DNA of 64,000 nt from Bacteroidales bacterium UBA7569. Lineage in GTDB: Bacteria; Bacteroidota; Bacteroidia; Bacteroidales; Paludibacteraceae. The stretch spans positions 78,263-142,262 of the forward strand of contig DLLF01000033.1 in the NCBI GenBank assembly GCA_002477945.1, written 5' to 3'. A program made the translations under genes and the position numbers. Under the pieces are notes generated by a model, which was given only the letters and a program-made list of their open reading frames with translations, was not told the DNA's origin and made no database searches. Of the stretch, positions 35,411-44,236 are shown piece after piece (position 1 is the stretch's first letter; the number at the start of each line of letters is the position of its first letter).

Positions 35411-38400
35411 ATGAAAAAGATTATCAGTTTTGTTGCAGGTATGCTGTTAGTAATCAGTATATATGCACAACATACGGAAATTTACAGTTCGAATGATGCC
35501 GCCTACTCGGAGGGCGTGAGTCTGTACCAACAGGGACAGTTTCCGGCATCCTACCAGCAACTATCGAACTATCTGAAGCAAACGGGCGATTTGAAATTTC
35601 AGAGCGATGCCTCGTTTTATCTGGTAGCCAATGCATTTGAGTTGCGCCGAACGGATGCTCTGCAGCAACTACAGCGTTATGCTGCGACCCAGCCCTATAC
35701 CACCTATGCGTCGGAAGTGTATTATATGCAGGGGGTGTTGCAGACAGAGCGGCGCAAGTACAAGCAAGCCTTGCGATTGTTTGAGCAGGTTGACAGCAAG
35801 ATGTTGTTCCGTTCACATCAAATGTCTTTTCTTTTCCATAAGGGATATGTCCATCTGCAGTTACACGAATATCAAAGGGCATCCTCGTGTTTTGACAAAG
35901 TGAGAAAAGATGAAAGTGTTTACACTCTCCCTGCTCGCTATTACTACGCTTTTTGCCAATATACTTTACAGAACTACGGACGTGCATTGCCGGAGTTTTT
36001 AGCCATAGAGCATACAGCACAGTACAGGCAAATAGTCCCGTATTATATCATACAAATCTATTATGCCCAACGGCAGTATGATGAAGTTTATGAGCGTGCC
36101 AAATACTTGCTCGAAAGTAATCCTGACAATGAGAACAACGGTGAGGTGTACAGGATATTGGGAGAAATATACTACCAAGACGGGAATTACGGGGAGGCTA
36201 TCAGTCATCTGAAAAAATACGAGAAACTATACAGCCAGCAGAGAAAGGAATTGCTGAGAGAGGATATTTATTTGTTGGGTATGTCGAATTACCAGTCGGG
36301 AAATTGGAAGGAAGCGGCTGCATACCTGCAGAAAGTGAAGAAAGAAAAAGATAAGTTGTCGGAAAATGCTTGCTATCATCTGGGGAATGTATACGTACAA
36401 TTGGGACAACCGGAAAATGCAAAGATAGCGTACAGTGCCGTTATTCATTCCGCATTGAATGATACGTTGCGTGAGGAGGCAATGTATAATTATGCATTGA
36501 TATCTTATCGTTCGTCAAGTGCGTTAGGAGAGAGTGTTACGGTCTTTTCTGCTTTTTTGAAGGAATATCCTGCGTCCAAACACAAGACACAGATCTATGA
36601 ACTTATGTGCGATGCATTTATGGCTTCGAAGAACTATAAATCGGCTCTGGATGTATTGGACAGCATAGCCAATCCACCTCTGAAAATGCAGGAAACGAAA
36701 CAGTATTTGCAGTATCAGATAGGTACAGACTTGTTTGTTCAAGGCAAGGTGAAAGAAGCAAAACCATATTTTGAAAGTGTGATAGAAGGAAGCAAGGACG
36801 GGTCGGTTTACAAGACGGAGAGTTACTATTGGCGGGGTGAGTGTTATTATCAATTGAGGGACTATCAAAAAGCGATAGATGATTATCAGTTGTTCAGAAA
36901 ACAACCTCAAGCGAGCAAAAGCAAAAATATGCCTCTGCTGGATTATGAAACAGGTTATGCTTATTTTGCTCAAAACAAATATACGGAGGCGCGGAAGGCA
37001 TTTGAATCTTATACGGAAAAGGCAGACAAGGGACTTGTAACATATACGGATGCTTTAAACCGGTTGGGAGATTGTTTCTTTATCGCCAGAGATTTTGTGA
37101 AAGCGGAGAGTTATTATGCGAAGGTGGTTTCGATTGGCGGCAGCGGAAGAGATTATGCTATGTTCCAACGTGGTTATGCCTTGGGGTTGCTGAAAAGATA
37201 TACTGATAAGGTGCACTTATTGGAACAACTCGTAAAGCAATGGCCGAAATCGGACTATGCAGACGATGCACTCTATGAGATAGCCCGCTCGGAGTTGCAG
37301 CAGGATGACAACGAGGCGGCTTTGCGGAACTATGACAAATTACTCACATCGTATCCTAATTCACCATTGGCTCGGAAGGCGTCTATAGAGAAAGCGATGA
37401 CTTACTATAATATGGAGAAAAACGAAGAGGCAATAGCGGCTTATAAGCAAGTAATAAAGAATTATCCTGGAAGCGAGGAGGCATATTCCGCTTTGGACGG
37501 CTTGCAGGCTATTTACATTGAGACAAACAATGTGAGTGAGTTTTTGGCATATACAAAGACCCTTGGCAAAATCAGGATGGTGGCAGACAGCAAGGAAGAT
37601 TCTCTTATGTATGTTGCCGCAGAAAGGCAGTATATGCTCGGAAACTATCAAGAAGCCTCCGGAGGATTAGGCAAATATATATCGCAATACTGTTCAGGAG
37701 GGCGTTATTGCATGATGGCTCAACGCTATTTGGCAGATAGTTACTACCGATCAGGAAACAAAGAAGATGCGAAGAATACCTATAAGAAACTTGCAGAGAT
37801 TCAAGGAAATCCGTATATGGAAGAGGCTTGTATGCGCGTGGCTGAGATTGACTACGATCAAGCCAATTATGAGGAGGCTCAAGTCTATTTCACACGACTG
37901 CAGGAGGTGGCAAGCAGCATTGAGAAAGAGAATGTCGCCCGACTGGGTGTATTGCGGTGCAGTTATAATCTGCAAGACAATGAAACGACTATATCCATTG
38001 CGACTCGCATATTGGACGATGTATCATCTTCGGCAGAACTGCAACGGGAGGCACACTACAACAGAGGTAAGGCGTATTATTCCCTGCGGCAATATCAGCG
38101 TGCAACAGAAGATTTGACGCCTATTGCCGAAGAGGTGAGAACGCAACAAGGAGCAGAAGCAAAGTACCTTTTGGCAGAGGCTGCTTTCATGCAAGGCAAT
38201 TTGGATAAGGCAGAGACGGAAATCATGGAGTTTGCCAATATGAATACCCAGCATCAATACTGGTTGGCAAAAGGATTCATATTACTGTCGGATATATATG
38301 TGAAACGCAGTGAAGACTTTCAGGCTAAGCAATACTTGCTCAGTTTGCAGAGCAACTATCACGTGCAAGATGATATACAAGATACCATCAAACAGCGTTT

Positions 38401-38458
38401 GGCGCAAATAGAAGAAAGAGAGAACGAGAAAATAGAATATAATGAAGAAGATTTATAG
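35411..38458 (+). CDS. Large periplasmic TPR protein
   Basis: 1015 residues. Signal peptide (MKKIISFVAGMLLVISIYAQ), then tetratricopeptide repeats through almost the whole length, recognisable by A/G-x-Y-x-x-A patterns such as YQQGQFPASYQQL, GNYGEAISHLKKYEKLY, RDYQKAIDDYQLF and DNEAALRNYDKLLTSYPNSP. Some groups resemble the BamD/Tol-Pal YbgF type. It should be a periplasmic scaffold. The ATG at 35411 is used because the longer frame (35366) begins at the -7 box. Its last 17 bases overlap the start of an outer-membrane barrel gene, suggesting coupled synthesis and a joint complex. The partner and cargo are unknown. Confidence 0.88.
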   Translation: MKKIISFVAGMLLVISIYAQHTEIYSSNDAAYSEGVSLYQQGQFPASYQQLSNYLKQTGDLKFQSDASFYLVANAFELRRTDALQQLQRYAATQPYTTYASEVYYMQGVLQTERRKYKQALRLFEQVDSKMLFRSHQMSFLFHKGYVHLQLHEYQRASSCFDKVRKDESVYTLPARYYYAFCQYTLQNYGRALPEFLAIEHTAQYRQIVPYYIIQIYYAQRQYDEVYERAKYLLESNPDNENNGEVYRILGEIYYQDGNYGEAISHLKKYEKLYSQQRKELLREDIYLLGMSNYQSGNWKEAAAYLQKVKKEKDKLSENACYHLGNVYVQLGQPENAKIAYSAVIHSALNDTLREEAMYNYALISYRSSSALGESVTVFSAFLKEYPASKHKTQIYELMCDAFMASKNYKSALDVLDSIANPPLKMQETKQYLQYQIGTDLFVQGKVKEAKPYFESVIEGSKDGSVYKTESYYWRGECYYQLRDYQKAIDDYQLFRKQPQASKSKNMPLLDYETGYAYFAQNKYTEARKAFESYTEKADKGLVTYTDALNRLGDCFFIARDFVKAESYYAKVVSIGGSGRDYAMFQRGYALGLLKRYTDKVHLLEQLVKQWPKSDYADDALYEIARSELQQDDNEAALRNYDKLLTSYPNSPLARKASIEKAMTYYNMEKNEEAIAAYKQVIKNYPGSEEAYSALDGLQAIYIETNNVSEFLAYTKTLGKIRMVADSKEDSLMYVAAERQYMLGNYQEASGGLGKYISQYCSGGRYCMMAQRYLADSYYRSGNKEDAKNTYKKLAEIQGNPYMEEACMRVAEIDYDQANYEEAQVYFTRLQEVASSIEKENVARLGVLRCSYNLQDNETTISIATRILDDVSSSAELQREAHYNRGKAYYSLRQYQRATEDLTPIAEEVRTQQGAEAKYLLAEAAFMQGNLDKAETEIMEFANMNTQHQYWLAKGFILLSDIYVKRSEDFQAKQYLLSLQSNYHVQDDIQDTIKQRLAQIEERENEKIEYNEEDL

Positions 38459-40121
38459 TACTTTGATTTTGCTTTGGGTGTTTGGCAGTTGTTATCTATC
38501 CGCCCAAAACGATTCCATAGAACGCATCGTAACAGTGGAACGGAAGTTTCAGCCTATAATACAACCTGCTGGAAAGATCAGCACAGAGCCTTTGATGTAT
38601 ACACCCGTTCTCAAGCCTGCCGAAGTGGTTTATTCTTCTTACTCACAGCCAATGGGTACGGAATACAATCTTAGTGATTTGGGATATTCCTCTTTGACTT
38701 TTGTTCACCCAAAGCCGCTGAACGGATTCCTGAGAGGTGGTGTCGGACATAATAACACGGTCTTCGATTTCAGTTACCGTGTGGGCGACAAGAAGGGCAC
38801 TAATTGGGATATATACGCTAATCATCTTGGGAAGTGGGGTAGGAAAACACTATCCTCCACGCAAGCAGGTATGAATTTCTCCAAGTTGTTCTCTTCAGCA
38901 GATTTGTTCTTTGATGTGAACGGAAAGAATACTTTCTTTACACGTTATGGCAAGTATTTCACATATTCCGACCTCGCAAAAGGTAAGGGTGATTTGTCCA
39001 TATCTCACTATCATGATTTCTCTCCGGCAGATAAGATGAGCCTGTGGGAGATTGACACCAGAATAGGTGTACGCTCACTTCCCAAGCAGGAGATACAGTA
39101 TCTTGTACAGACAGGTTACGAGGCTTTTGTAATGGGCAAGACGGCAACAGAGCATCAGATGCACTCCGAGGCGATGTTGGATTGGCATCGTAATGAACAT
39201 CACGCAGGGGGAAATGTGGTGGTGCGGAATAGGCTTTATTCCGCAGGGGAGATTAATTGGGGTGTTCCCCGCTCGCATGGGAATGATACAGTCCTTCAGA
39301 ATCATCATGTGGTAAAAATAGAGCCATACTATGCTTATGCAGGAAATCGCTTTAATATACATGCAGGGGTGAACTTCGATTTGGTATTCGGTAAAGGCAA
39401 GGTTTTTCTCCCTTCACCTAATGTAACCTTTGAAGCGCAATTGGCAAAGAAGTGGTTGGCATTGTACGGAGGCGCAGTTGGCGATTACATGGTAACTTCC
39501 GTCCGTGACAATTTCCGTTATAATCATTTTTTGCACCCTGAATTGGAAATAACGGATACGCACAACCGTACCTATATGCCGGTGGATGCATTTTTAGGCT
39601 TTAAGGTTCGTCCCCATGCAGACTTGTTGTTGAATCTGTATGCTCACTATATTCTGACAAAATACGATGTGTTTTACCAATATGATAAAGATGGCTATTT
39701 TACATTGGTCGGCTCCGATCATCAGCGTTGGAAGATAGGTGGTAAGTTTGATTATCACTATCAGGATATTGTTAATATCCATCTGGATGGTCATTATACA
39801 ATTTGGAAGATGAAAGATATAGACTATGCTTATTATCGTCCCTCTTGGGAAATAAACTTCAGGGTAGATGCTAAGGTCAATAGTAAGATCTCATTGTATT
39901 CTGACAACTATTTTGCGGGTGGCCGCTATGCTCTCTATGGCTCAGAATCAATTCTTCTCAAGCCTATTATTGACTTGAACCTTGGTGCTCAATACAATAT
40001 CGATAAATGGCTGTCCTGTTATCTGCAACTGAATAATTACTTGAACCGCAAGCACGACTTTCTCTATGCTTATCAGACTGATGGTATCAATTTCGTAGTG
40101 GGTGTCACGTGGAGTTTTTAG
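38442..40121 (+). CDS. Outer-membrane beta-barrel protein
   Basis: 559 residues, signal peptide ending YLSAQ. It has no plug domain; the sequence alternates aromatic and polar residues over many predicted strands (VFDFSYRVGDKKGTNWDIYA, HLDGHYTIWKMKDIDYAYY) and ends in phenylalanine (VVGVTWSF), the usual C-terminal signal for the Bam machinery. An N-terminal periplasmic stretch (VTVERKFQPIIQPAGKI) precedes the barrel. Overlap with the TPR gene by 17 bases and the following mpl gene 26 bases away point to an envelope function, perhaps export or anchoring of a cell-envelope component. No specific family name is known to me. Confidence 0.8.
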   Translation: MKKIYSTLILLWVFGSCYLSAQNDSIERIVTVERKFQPIIQPAGKISTEPLMYTPVLKPAEVVYSSYSQPMGTEYNLSDLGYSSLTFVHPKPLNGFLRGGVGHNNTVFDFSYRVGDKKGTNWDIYANHLGKWGRKTLSSTQAGMNFSKLFSSADLFFDVNGKNTFFTRYGKYFTYSDLAKGKGDLSISHYHDFSPADKMSLWEIDTRIGVRSLPKQEIQYLVQTGYEAFVMGKTATEHQMHSEAMLDWHRNEHHAGGNVVVRNRLYSAGEINWGVPRSHGNDTVLQNHHVVKIEPYYAYAGNRFNIHAGVNFDLVFGKGKVFLPSPNVTFEAQLAKKWLALYGGAVGDYMVTSVRDNFRYNHFLHPELEITDTHNRTYMPVDAFLGFKVRPHADLLLNLYAHYILTKYDVFYQYDKDGYFTLVGSDHQRWKIGGKFDYHYQDIVNIHLDGHYTIWKMKDIDYAYYRPSWEINFRVDAKVNSKISLYSDNYFAGGRYALYGSESILLKPIIDLNLGAQYNIDKWLSCYLQLNNYLNRKHDFLYAYQTDGINFVVGVTWSF

Positions 40122-40147
40122 TGTATCATTCTTATTATTTGTGATCT

Positions 40148-41506
40148 ATGCATATACATTTTATTGCTATAGGCGGGGCTGCGATGCACAATCTGGCATT
40201 GGCGGTGGCTGCCAAGTCCGGCTATGTCGTCACGGGAAGTGATGATGAAATCTTCGAACCTGCTCGTTCCCGGTTGAAAACGAAAGGACTCCTTCCCGCA
40301 CAGATGGGATGGCACCCTGAACTCATAACTTCCGATATAGATGCTGTTATCTTGGGTATGCATGCAAGGGAAGATAATCCCGAACTCTTAAAAGCCAAGG
40401 AACTGGGGCTTAAGATCTACTCTTTTCCCGAGTACCTGTACGAACAAACAAAGGATAAGACCCGTATCGTGGTGGGTGGCTCTCATGGTAAAACCACCAC
40501 CACGGCAATGATTCTGTATGTCCTCAAGAAATTGGGAATAGAAACCGATTATATGGTGGGAGCGCAAATCGAAGGTTTTGACAATATGGTGGGGCTTTCC
40601 GATACTGCCAAGTATGCTGTTTTCGAGGGAGATGAGTATCTTTCTTCACCTTTGGACAGACGTAGTAAGTTCCATCTCTATCATCCCCATATCGCCATCC
40701 TGACAGGGATTGCATGGGATCACATCAACGTCTTTCCTACGTTCGACCTCTATGTGAACACATTCCGTACCTTTGTGGATCTCATAGAACCCGATGGGAC
40801 GCTGATTTACTATCAGAAAGATGAAAACCTCTGTTCTATTGCTTCCAATGCACGGAAAGATATACAATGTATTCCTTACGCTACCCCTCAATATACCATA
40901 GAACAGGGAATCACCTATGTCGGTCAAGAGCATGTCCCTCTTCATGTCTTCGGCAAACACAACTTGCAGAATCTTCAGGCAGCAGCATTGGCTTGCCGGC
41001 AGATCGGAATTTCTGAAGATACTTTCTATCATGCTGTTTCCGACTTTACGGGAGCAAGCAACCGCCTGGAAAAAATTGCCGAGACACCCGTGAGCATTGC
41101 CTTTAAGGACTTTGCACATTCTCCGAGCAAGTTGCGTGCTACAATCAATGCCGTGCGCGAGCAGTTTCCTGGGCGGGAATTGGTCGCATGCATGGAGTTG
41201 CATACTTTCTCCTCTCTGATGGCGGATTTTCTGCCTCAATACCAGGGGTGTATGGACAAGGCGGATGTCGCTTATGTCTATTTCAATCCCAAGGTAATCG
41301 AACACAAACATCTTCAGCCCATCACGCCGGAAGAAGTCCGGCAGGCGTTTGGCACGAAAAATGTTACTGTCTTCACGGATGTCGTTTCTTTGCAGCAAGC
41401 GTTGGAACACATGGATTTCAATAACAAAGTGCTGCTTATGATGACTTCCGGCACCTACGATGGAATGAATATCAAGGAATTTGCAACACACCTCATTCAA
41501 AAATAA
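40148..41506 (+). CDS. mpl: UDP-N-acetylmuramate:L-alanyl-gamma-D-glutamyl-meso-diaminopimelate ligase
   Basis: 452-residue cytoplasmic Mur-ligase family enzyme that reattaches recovered tripeptide to UDP-MurNAc in peptidoglycan recycling. It starts HIHFIAIGGAAMHNLALA (Rossmann-like UDP-binding), has the ATP-binding GGSHGKTTTTAMI near 110, GEGDEY-like FEGDEYLSSP, the AWDHINVFPT segment and the C-terminal ligase domain with DFAHSPSKLRATI. MurC would be the alternative, but MurC has GxHGKT context and different C-terminal motifs; GSHGKTTTTAMI and HSPSK favour Mpl. The stop is directly followed by the dCMP deaminase start without a gap. Confidence 0.92.
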   Translation: MHIHFIAIGGAAMHNLALAVAAKSGYVVTGSDDEIFEPARSRLKTKGLLPAQMGWHPELITSDIDAVILGMHAREDNPELLKAKELGLKIYSFPEYLYEQTKDKTRIVVGGSHGKTTTTAMILYVLKKLGIETDYMVGAQIEGFDNMVGLSDTAKYAVFEGDEYLSSPLDRRSKFHLYHPHIAILTGIAWDHINVFPTFDLYVNTFRTFVDLIEPDGTLIYYQKDENLCSIASNARKDIQCIPYATPQYTIEQGITYVGQEHVPLHVFGKHNLQNLQAAALACRQIGISEDTFYHAVSDFTGASNRLEKIAETPVSIAFKDFAHSPSKLRATINAVREQFPGRELVACMELHTFSSLMADFLPQYQGCMDKADVAYVYFNPKVIEHKHLQPITPEEVRQAFGTKNVTVFTDVVSLQQALEHMDFNNKVLLMMTSGTYDGMNIKEFATHLIQK

Positions 41507-41923
41507 ATGGATAAACAGACAAAGATAGACCTCCGCTACATGAAAATGGCGCGCATATGGGCGGAAAACTCCTATTGTGTACGCCGTCAGGTGGGGGCAT
41601 TGTTGGTCAAAAATCAGATGATTATCTCCGATGGATACAATGGAACGCCGTCAGGCTTTCCTAATCAGTGTGAAGATGAAAACAATACTTCGTACCCTTA
41701 CGTCCTTCATGCTGAGGCAAACGCTATAACCAAAGTCGCCCGTTCCAACAACTCCTCGGAGGGGGCTACGCTCTATGTCACGGCATCGCCTTGTATGGAA
41801 TGTGCCAAACTTATCATTCAGGCGGGTATCAAACGGGTCGTTTATGGGGAGAAATACCGTATTATGGATGGTGTGGAACTGATGGAGAAAGCGGGAATAG
41901 AAGTAGTACAATGTGAAGATTGA
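41507..41923 (+). CDS. Deoxycytidylate (dCMP) deaminase
   Basis: 138 residues. Zinc-dependent cytidine/deoxycytidylate deaminase fold: proton shuttle motif HAEANAI (68-74) and Zn ligands SPCMECAKLI (94-103). The start (IDLRYMKMARIWAENSYCVR) and the NGTPSGF segment match the ComEB/dCMP deaminase group. It converts dCMP to dUMP, supplying thymidylate synthesis. The gene begins at the base after the mpl stop and precedes an S41 protease by 14 bases. This order I remember from Bacteroides genomes. Confidence 0.92.
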   Translation: MDKQTKIDLRYMKMARIWAENSYCVRRQVGALLVKNQMIISDGYNGTPSGFPNQCEDENNTSYPYVLHAEANAITKVARSNNSSEGATLYVTASPCMECAKLIIQAGIKRVVYGEKYRIMDGVELMEKAGIEVVQCED

Positions 41924-41937
41924 AGAGTAATTTGATT

Positions 41938-43536
41938 ATGAAAAAATACATTCTTTCGTCGTTGACGGTTTTAGGACTTGGCATAGGGTTCGCTCTTGGA
42001 TTTGTTTTCGGAGGACGTGCTAATGCACAGCGTTTTGTTCCTTTGCGCAACGCTGCGGTGAGCAATTCCAAAATAGACCAACTCCTTAATTATGTCTCAT
42101 CATCGTATGTGGACGAAATTGGTTTGGATAGTCTCACGGAATCCGTTATGATTGACATATTGGGCAAGTTGGATCCTCACTCGGCGTACATTCCGAAAGA
42201 GGATCTTGAAATCGTCAATTCGGAGTTGGAGAGTACATTCTCCGGTATCGGTGTACAGTTCAGCATACAGAACGATACAATCGGGATTGTTGCCGTTATT
42301 TCGGGAGGTCCAAGCGATGGAGTGGGTATCTTGGCTGGTGATAAAATTGTTGAGGTAAACGATTCCGTTTTTGTGGGTAAGACCATTAACAACGAAAAAG
42401 TCATGCATACCTTGCGCGGACCCAAGGGAACGCAGGTTTCTCTCGGTATCAAGCGTGCGGGAGTCGGCGAATTGCTTCATTTTACGGTAACGCGTGGCGA
42501 TATTCCCGTTCATTCTGTGGATGCCGCTTTCATGGTTGCACCCTCTGTCGGGTTCGTTCGTGTAAACAAGTTCGGTGAAAGCACCTATGCAGAGTTCCTT
42601 ACAGCGTTGGCTACGCTCAAAGCACAGGGAGCGACAAGTTATATCATTGACCTCCGTGAAAACTCTGGTGGATACATGGATCAGGCAATTAAGATGGCAA
42701 ATGAATTCCTCTCTGCGGGAGATATGATTGTTTATGCCGAAGGGCGGGCTTATCCTCGTTATGAGGCAAAAGCCAACGGACTGGGACGGTTCAAAACGGT
42801 TCCGCTTGTCGTTCTCATCGATGATTTTTCCGCCTCTGCAAGCGAAATCTTTGCAGGGGCTATGCAGGATAACGACCGTGCCACAATCATTGGACGCCGA
42901 AGTTTTGGCAAAGGTCTCGTCCAGCAGCAGATTCCTTTCTCCGACGGCTCGGCGATGCGCCTTACCATTGCGCGCTATTATACGCCTTCCGGAAGGTGTA
43001 TTCAGAAACACTATGATCTGGGGGCTGCGGATGATTACAACAAAGAACTGCTCAACCGTTTCGAACATGGTGAGTTCTTCAGTCAGGACAGCATCTCTTT
43101 TGCTGACACCACTGTTTATCGTACAAAGAATGGGCGCATCGTCCATGGTGGTGGCGGTATAATGCCCGATATCTTTGTGGGACGCGATACATCACTCTAT
43201 ACTCCCTATTATAACAAAGTGGTCAACCTCGCTTATACCTATCAGTTTGCTTACAGGTACACCGATGCACACCGCCAGAAACTTTCCCAATTCACCGATT
43301 GGCGTACATTGGAAACATATCTCGACAGGCAGAATTGGTTGCCCGAGTTTGTGCAGTTCTGTGCGGATAAGGGAGTTCAACCTGCTCCTGAACAGTTGAA
43401 AAAGAGCGAACCGCTTCTGCGGCGTCTGATAAATTCTTATATCGTACGTAATATATTGGGCGATGAAGGCTTCTTTCCCCTCTTCGAACGGGATGACGAA
43501 ATCACTAAACGCGCTGTTCAAACATTGCAGGAATAA
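41938..43536 (+). CDS. S41 family C-terminal processing peptidase
   Basis: 532 residues. A membrane-anchoring or signal segment (5-25) precedes the tail-specific protease core: PDZ domain (ESTFSGIGVQFSI, VISGGPSDGVGILAGDKIVEV), then the catalytic Ser-Lys dyad with Ser in FSASASEIFAGAMQD and Lys in RSFGKGLVQ. It cleaves proteins at their C-termini in the periplasm. The C-terminal 170 residues carry an extra helical region. ATG 41938 (MKKYILSSL) is preferred to an upstream TTG at 41920. It is likely in the mpl operon and ends at a strong terminator. Confidence 0.93.
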   Translation: MKKYILSSLTVLGLGIGFALGFVFGGRANAQRFVPLRNAAVSNSKIDQLLNYVSSSYVDEIGLDSLTESVMIDILGKLDPHSAYIPKEDLEIVNSELESTFSGIGVQFSIQNDTIGIVAVISGGPSDGVGILAGDKIVEVNDSVFVGKTINNEKVMHTLRGPKGTQVSLGIKRAGVGELLHFTVTRGDIPVHSVDAAFMVAPSVGFVRVNKFGESTYAEFLTALATLKAQGATSYIIDLRENSGGYMDQAIKMANEFLSAGDMIVYAEGRAYPRYEAKANGLGRFKTVPLVVLIDDFSASASEIFAGAMQDNDRATIIGRRSFGKGLVQQQIPFSDGSAMRLTIARYYTPSGRCIQKHYDLGAADDYNKELLNRFEHGEFFSQDSISFADTTVYRTKNGRIVHGGGGIMPDIFVGRDTSLYTPYYNKVVNLAYTYQFAYRYTDAHRQKLSQFTDWRTLETYLDRQNWLPEFVQFCADKGVQPAPEQLKKSEPLLRRLINSYIVRNILGDEGFFPLFERDDEITKRAVQTLQE

Positions 43537-43579
43537 TTCAAAAGAACTTCCTTCTTGTTTCAAGATTGCAATGTGAAGC

Positions 43580-43613
43580 ACACCCCTATGCATTTATCGG
43601 TGCATAGGGGTGT
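43580..43613 (+). terminator. Terminator of the mpl-dCMP deaminase-S41 operon
   Basis: Stem ACACCCCTATGCA / TGCATAGGGGTGT followed by TATTG, 44 bases after the S41 stop. Confidence 0.75.
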
Positions 43614-43642
43614 TATTGTACTATATGGGTGGTTGGTAAGGA

Positions 43643-43695
43643 CTACGACCCCTCATCGGAACCTAGACGACCCCTCAAGCACCCCTCAACGAGAG
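43643..43695 (+). repeat. Dispersed intergenic repeat, copy D
   Basis: Longest plus-strand copy: CTACGACCCCTCATCGGAAC, CTAGACGACCCCTCAAGC, ACCCCTCAACGAG. Directly followed by a 9-base-period tract. Confidence 0.75.
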
Positions 43696-43700
43696 ATGAC

Positions 43701-43745
43701 CTCATTCGTCCTATCTGTCCAATTCGCCCTGTCCGCCCCATTCCT
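43701..43745 (+). repeat. 9-base-period tandem tract after copy D
   Basis: Units CTCATTCGT, CCTATCTGT, CCAATTCGC, CCTGTCCGC, CCCATTCCT; the same period and consensus as the tract at 32912-32956, with the same order relative to the ACCCCTCA repeat. Confidence 0.65.
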
Positions 43746-43816
43746 CTATACCCAAAAGTATCCCTTCCTGGAACGTCTCGAACAACGATAACGTCTATAC
43801 CTGCCTGTGAAAACAA

Positions 43817-43848
43817 CTTGTGTTATCTGAAAACTTGTCGTACCTTTG
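43817..43848 (+). promoter_or_regulatory. Promoter of the structured leader / lipoprotein pair
   Basis: TTG at 43818-43820, 20 bases, TACCTTTG at 43841-43848. The first lipoprotein starts almost 390 bases downstream. Confidence 0.7.
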
Positions 43849-43855
43849 CAGAGCA

Positions 43856-44236
43856 TAGGTTTGCAGGGGTGTTATTTGGGGTGGGTTGTCGGTCTTCTGT
43901 ACCGGCAAAAAATCCTGATAACGCCCGCAATTGGCAAACCGAAGCGATTTTGTTTTTTTATGAAAGCGTTTGTTGGCGCTTGTTTTGGGACTATAGAATC
44001 CTGCAAAATTCAACCCGTCCAAGGCAAGAAAGCAATAAATGCCTATATGTGTGTATTTTGTACACCTGTGCGGTGTACATATACATATCAGGCGTGGGCG
44101 TTATTGTTTATTCTTATGGGAAGGGTCTTGCAGGAACCTTATAGTCGGGAATGAGCAAAAATAAGGTACCACGCTTCTTTTTTGTACCATCGGGCAGGTC
44201 TGGTGCCACCTCCCGACTAACAAATAACATTATGTT
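43856..44236 (+). ncRNA. Long structured leader or independent ncRNA upstream of the lipoprotein pair
   Basis: About 380 transcribed bases without a convincing gene. Three inverted-repeat systems are visible. The first is GGTTTGC (43858-43864) with GCAAACC (43934-43940), enclosing TTGC..GCAA and GGGTGTTAT / ATAACGCCC. The second is a hairpin at 44041-44093 with a perfect core TGTACACC / GGTGTACA. The third is TAGTCGGGA (44142-44150) with TCCCGACTA (44211-44219), enclosing AGGT / ACCT. The first has competing pairings and a TTTTTTT run shortly after (43948 onward). It matches no RNA family I can name; it could be a cis-regulatory leader or one or more small RNAs. Confidence 0.5.

Noticed and set aside
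43629..44154. Two overlapping plus-strand frames of 171 and 102 codons
   Set aside because: They run through a repeat copy, a promoter and leader hairpins. Their translations are unrelated to any domain and differ only in frame; structured RNA explains the region better.
43856..44219. Idea that the leader is tmRNA, RNase P RNA, SRP RNA or a common riboswitch
   Set aside because: The hallmark sequences (tmRNA tRNA-like ends, RNase P GAGGAAAGUC, SRP GGAA loop with AGCAG, TPP CUGAGA, cobalamin GCCACUG) are not present.
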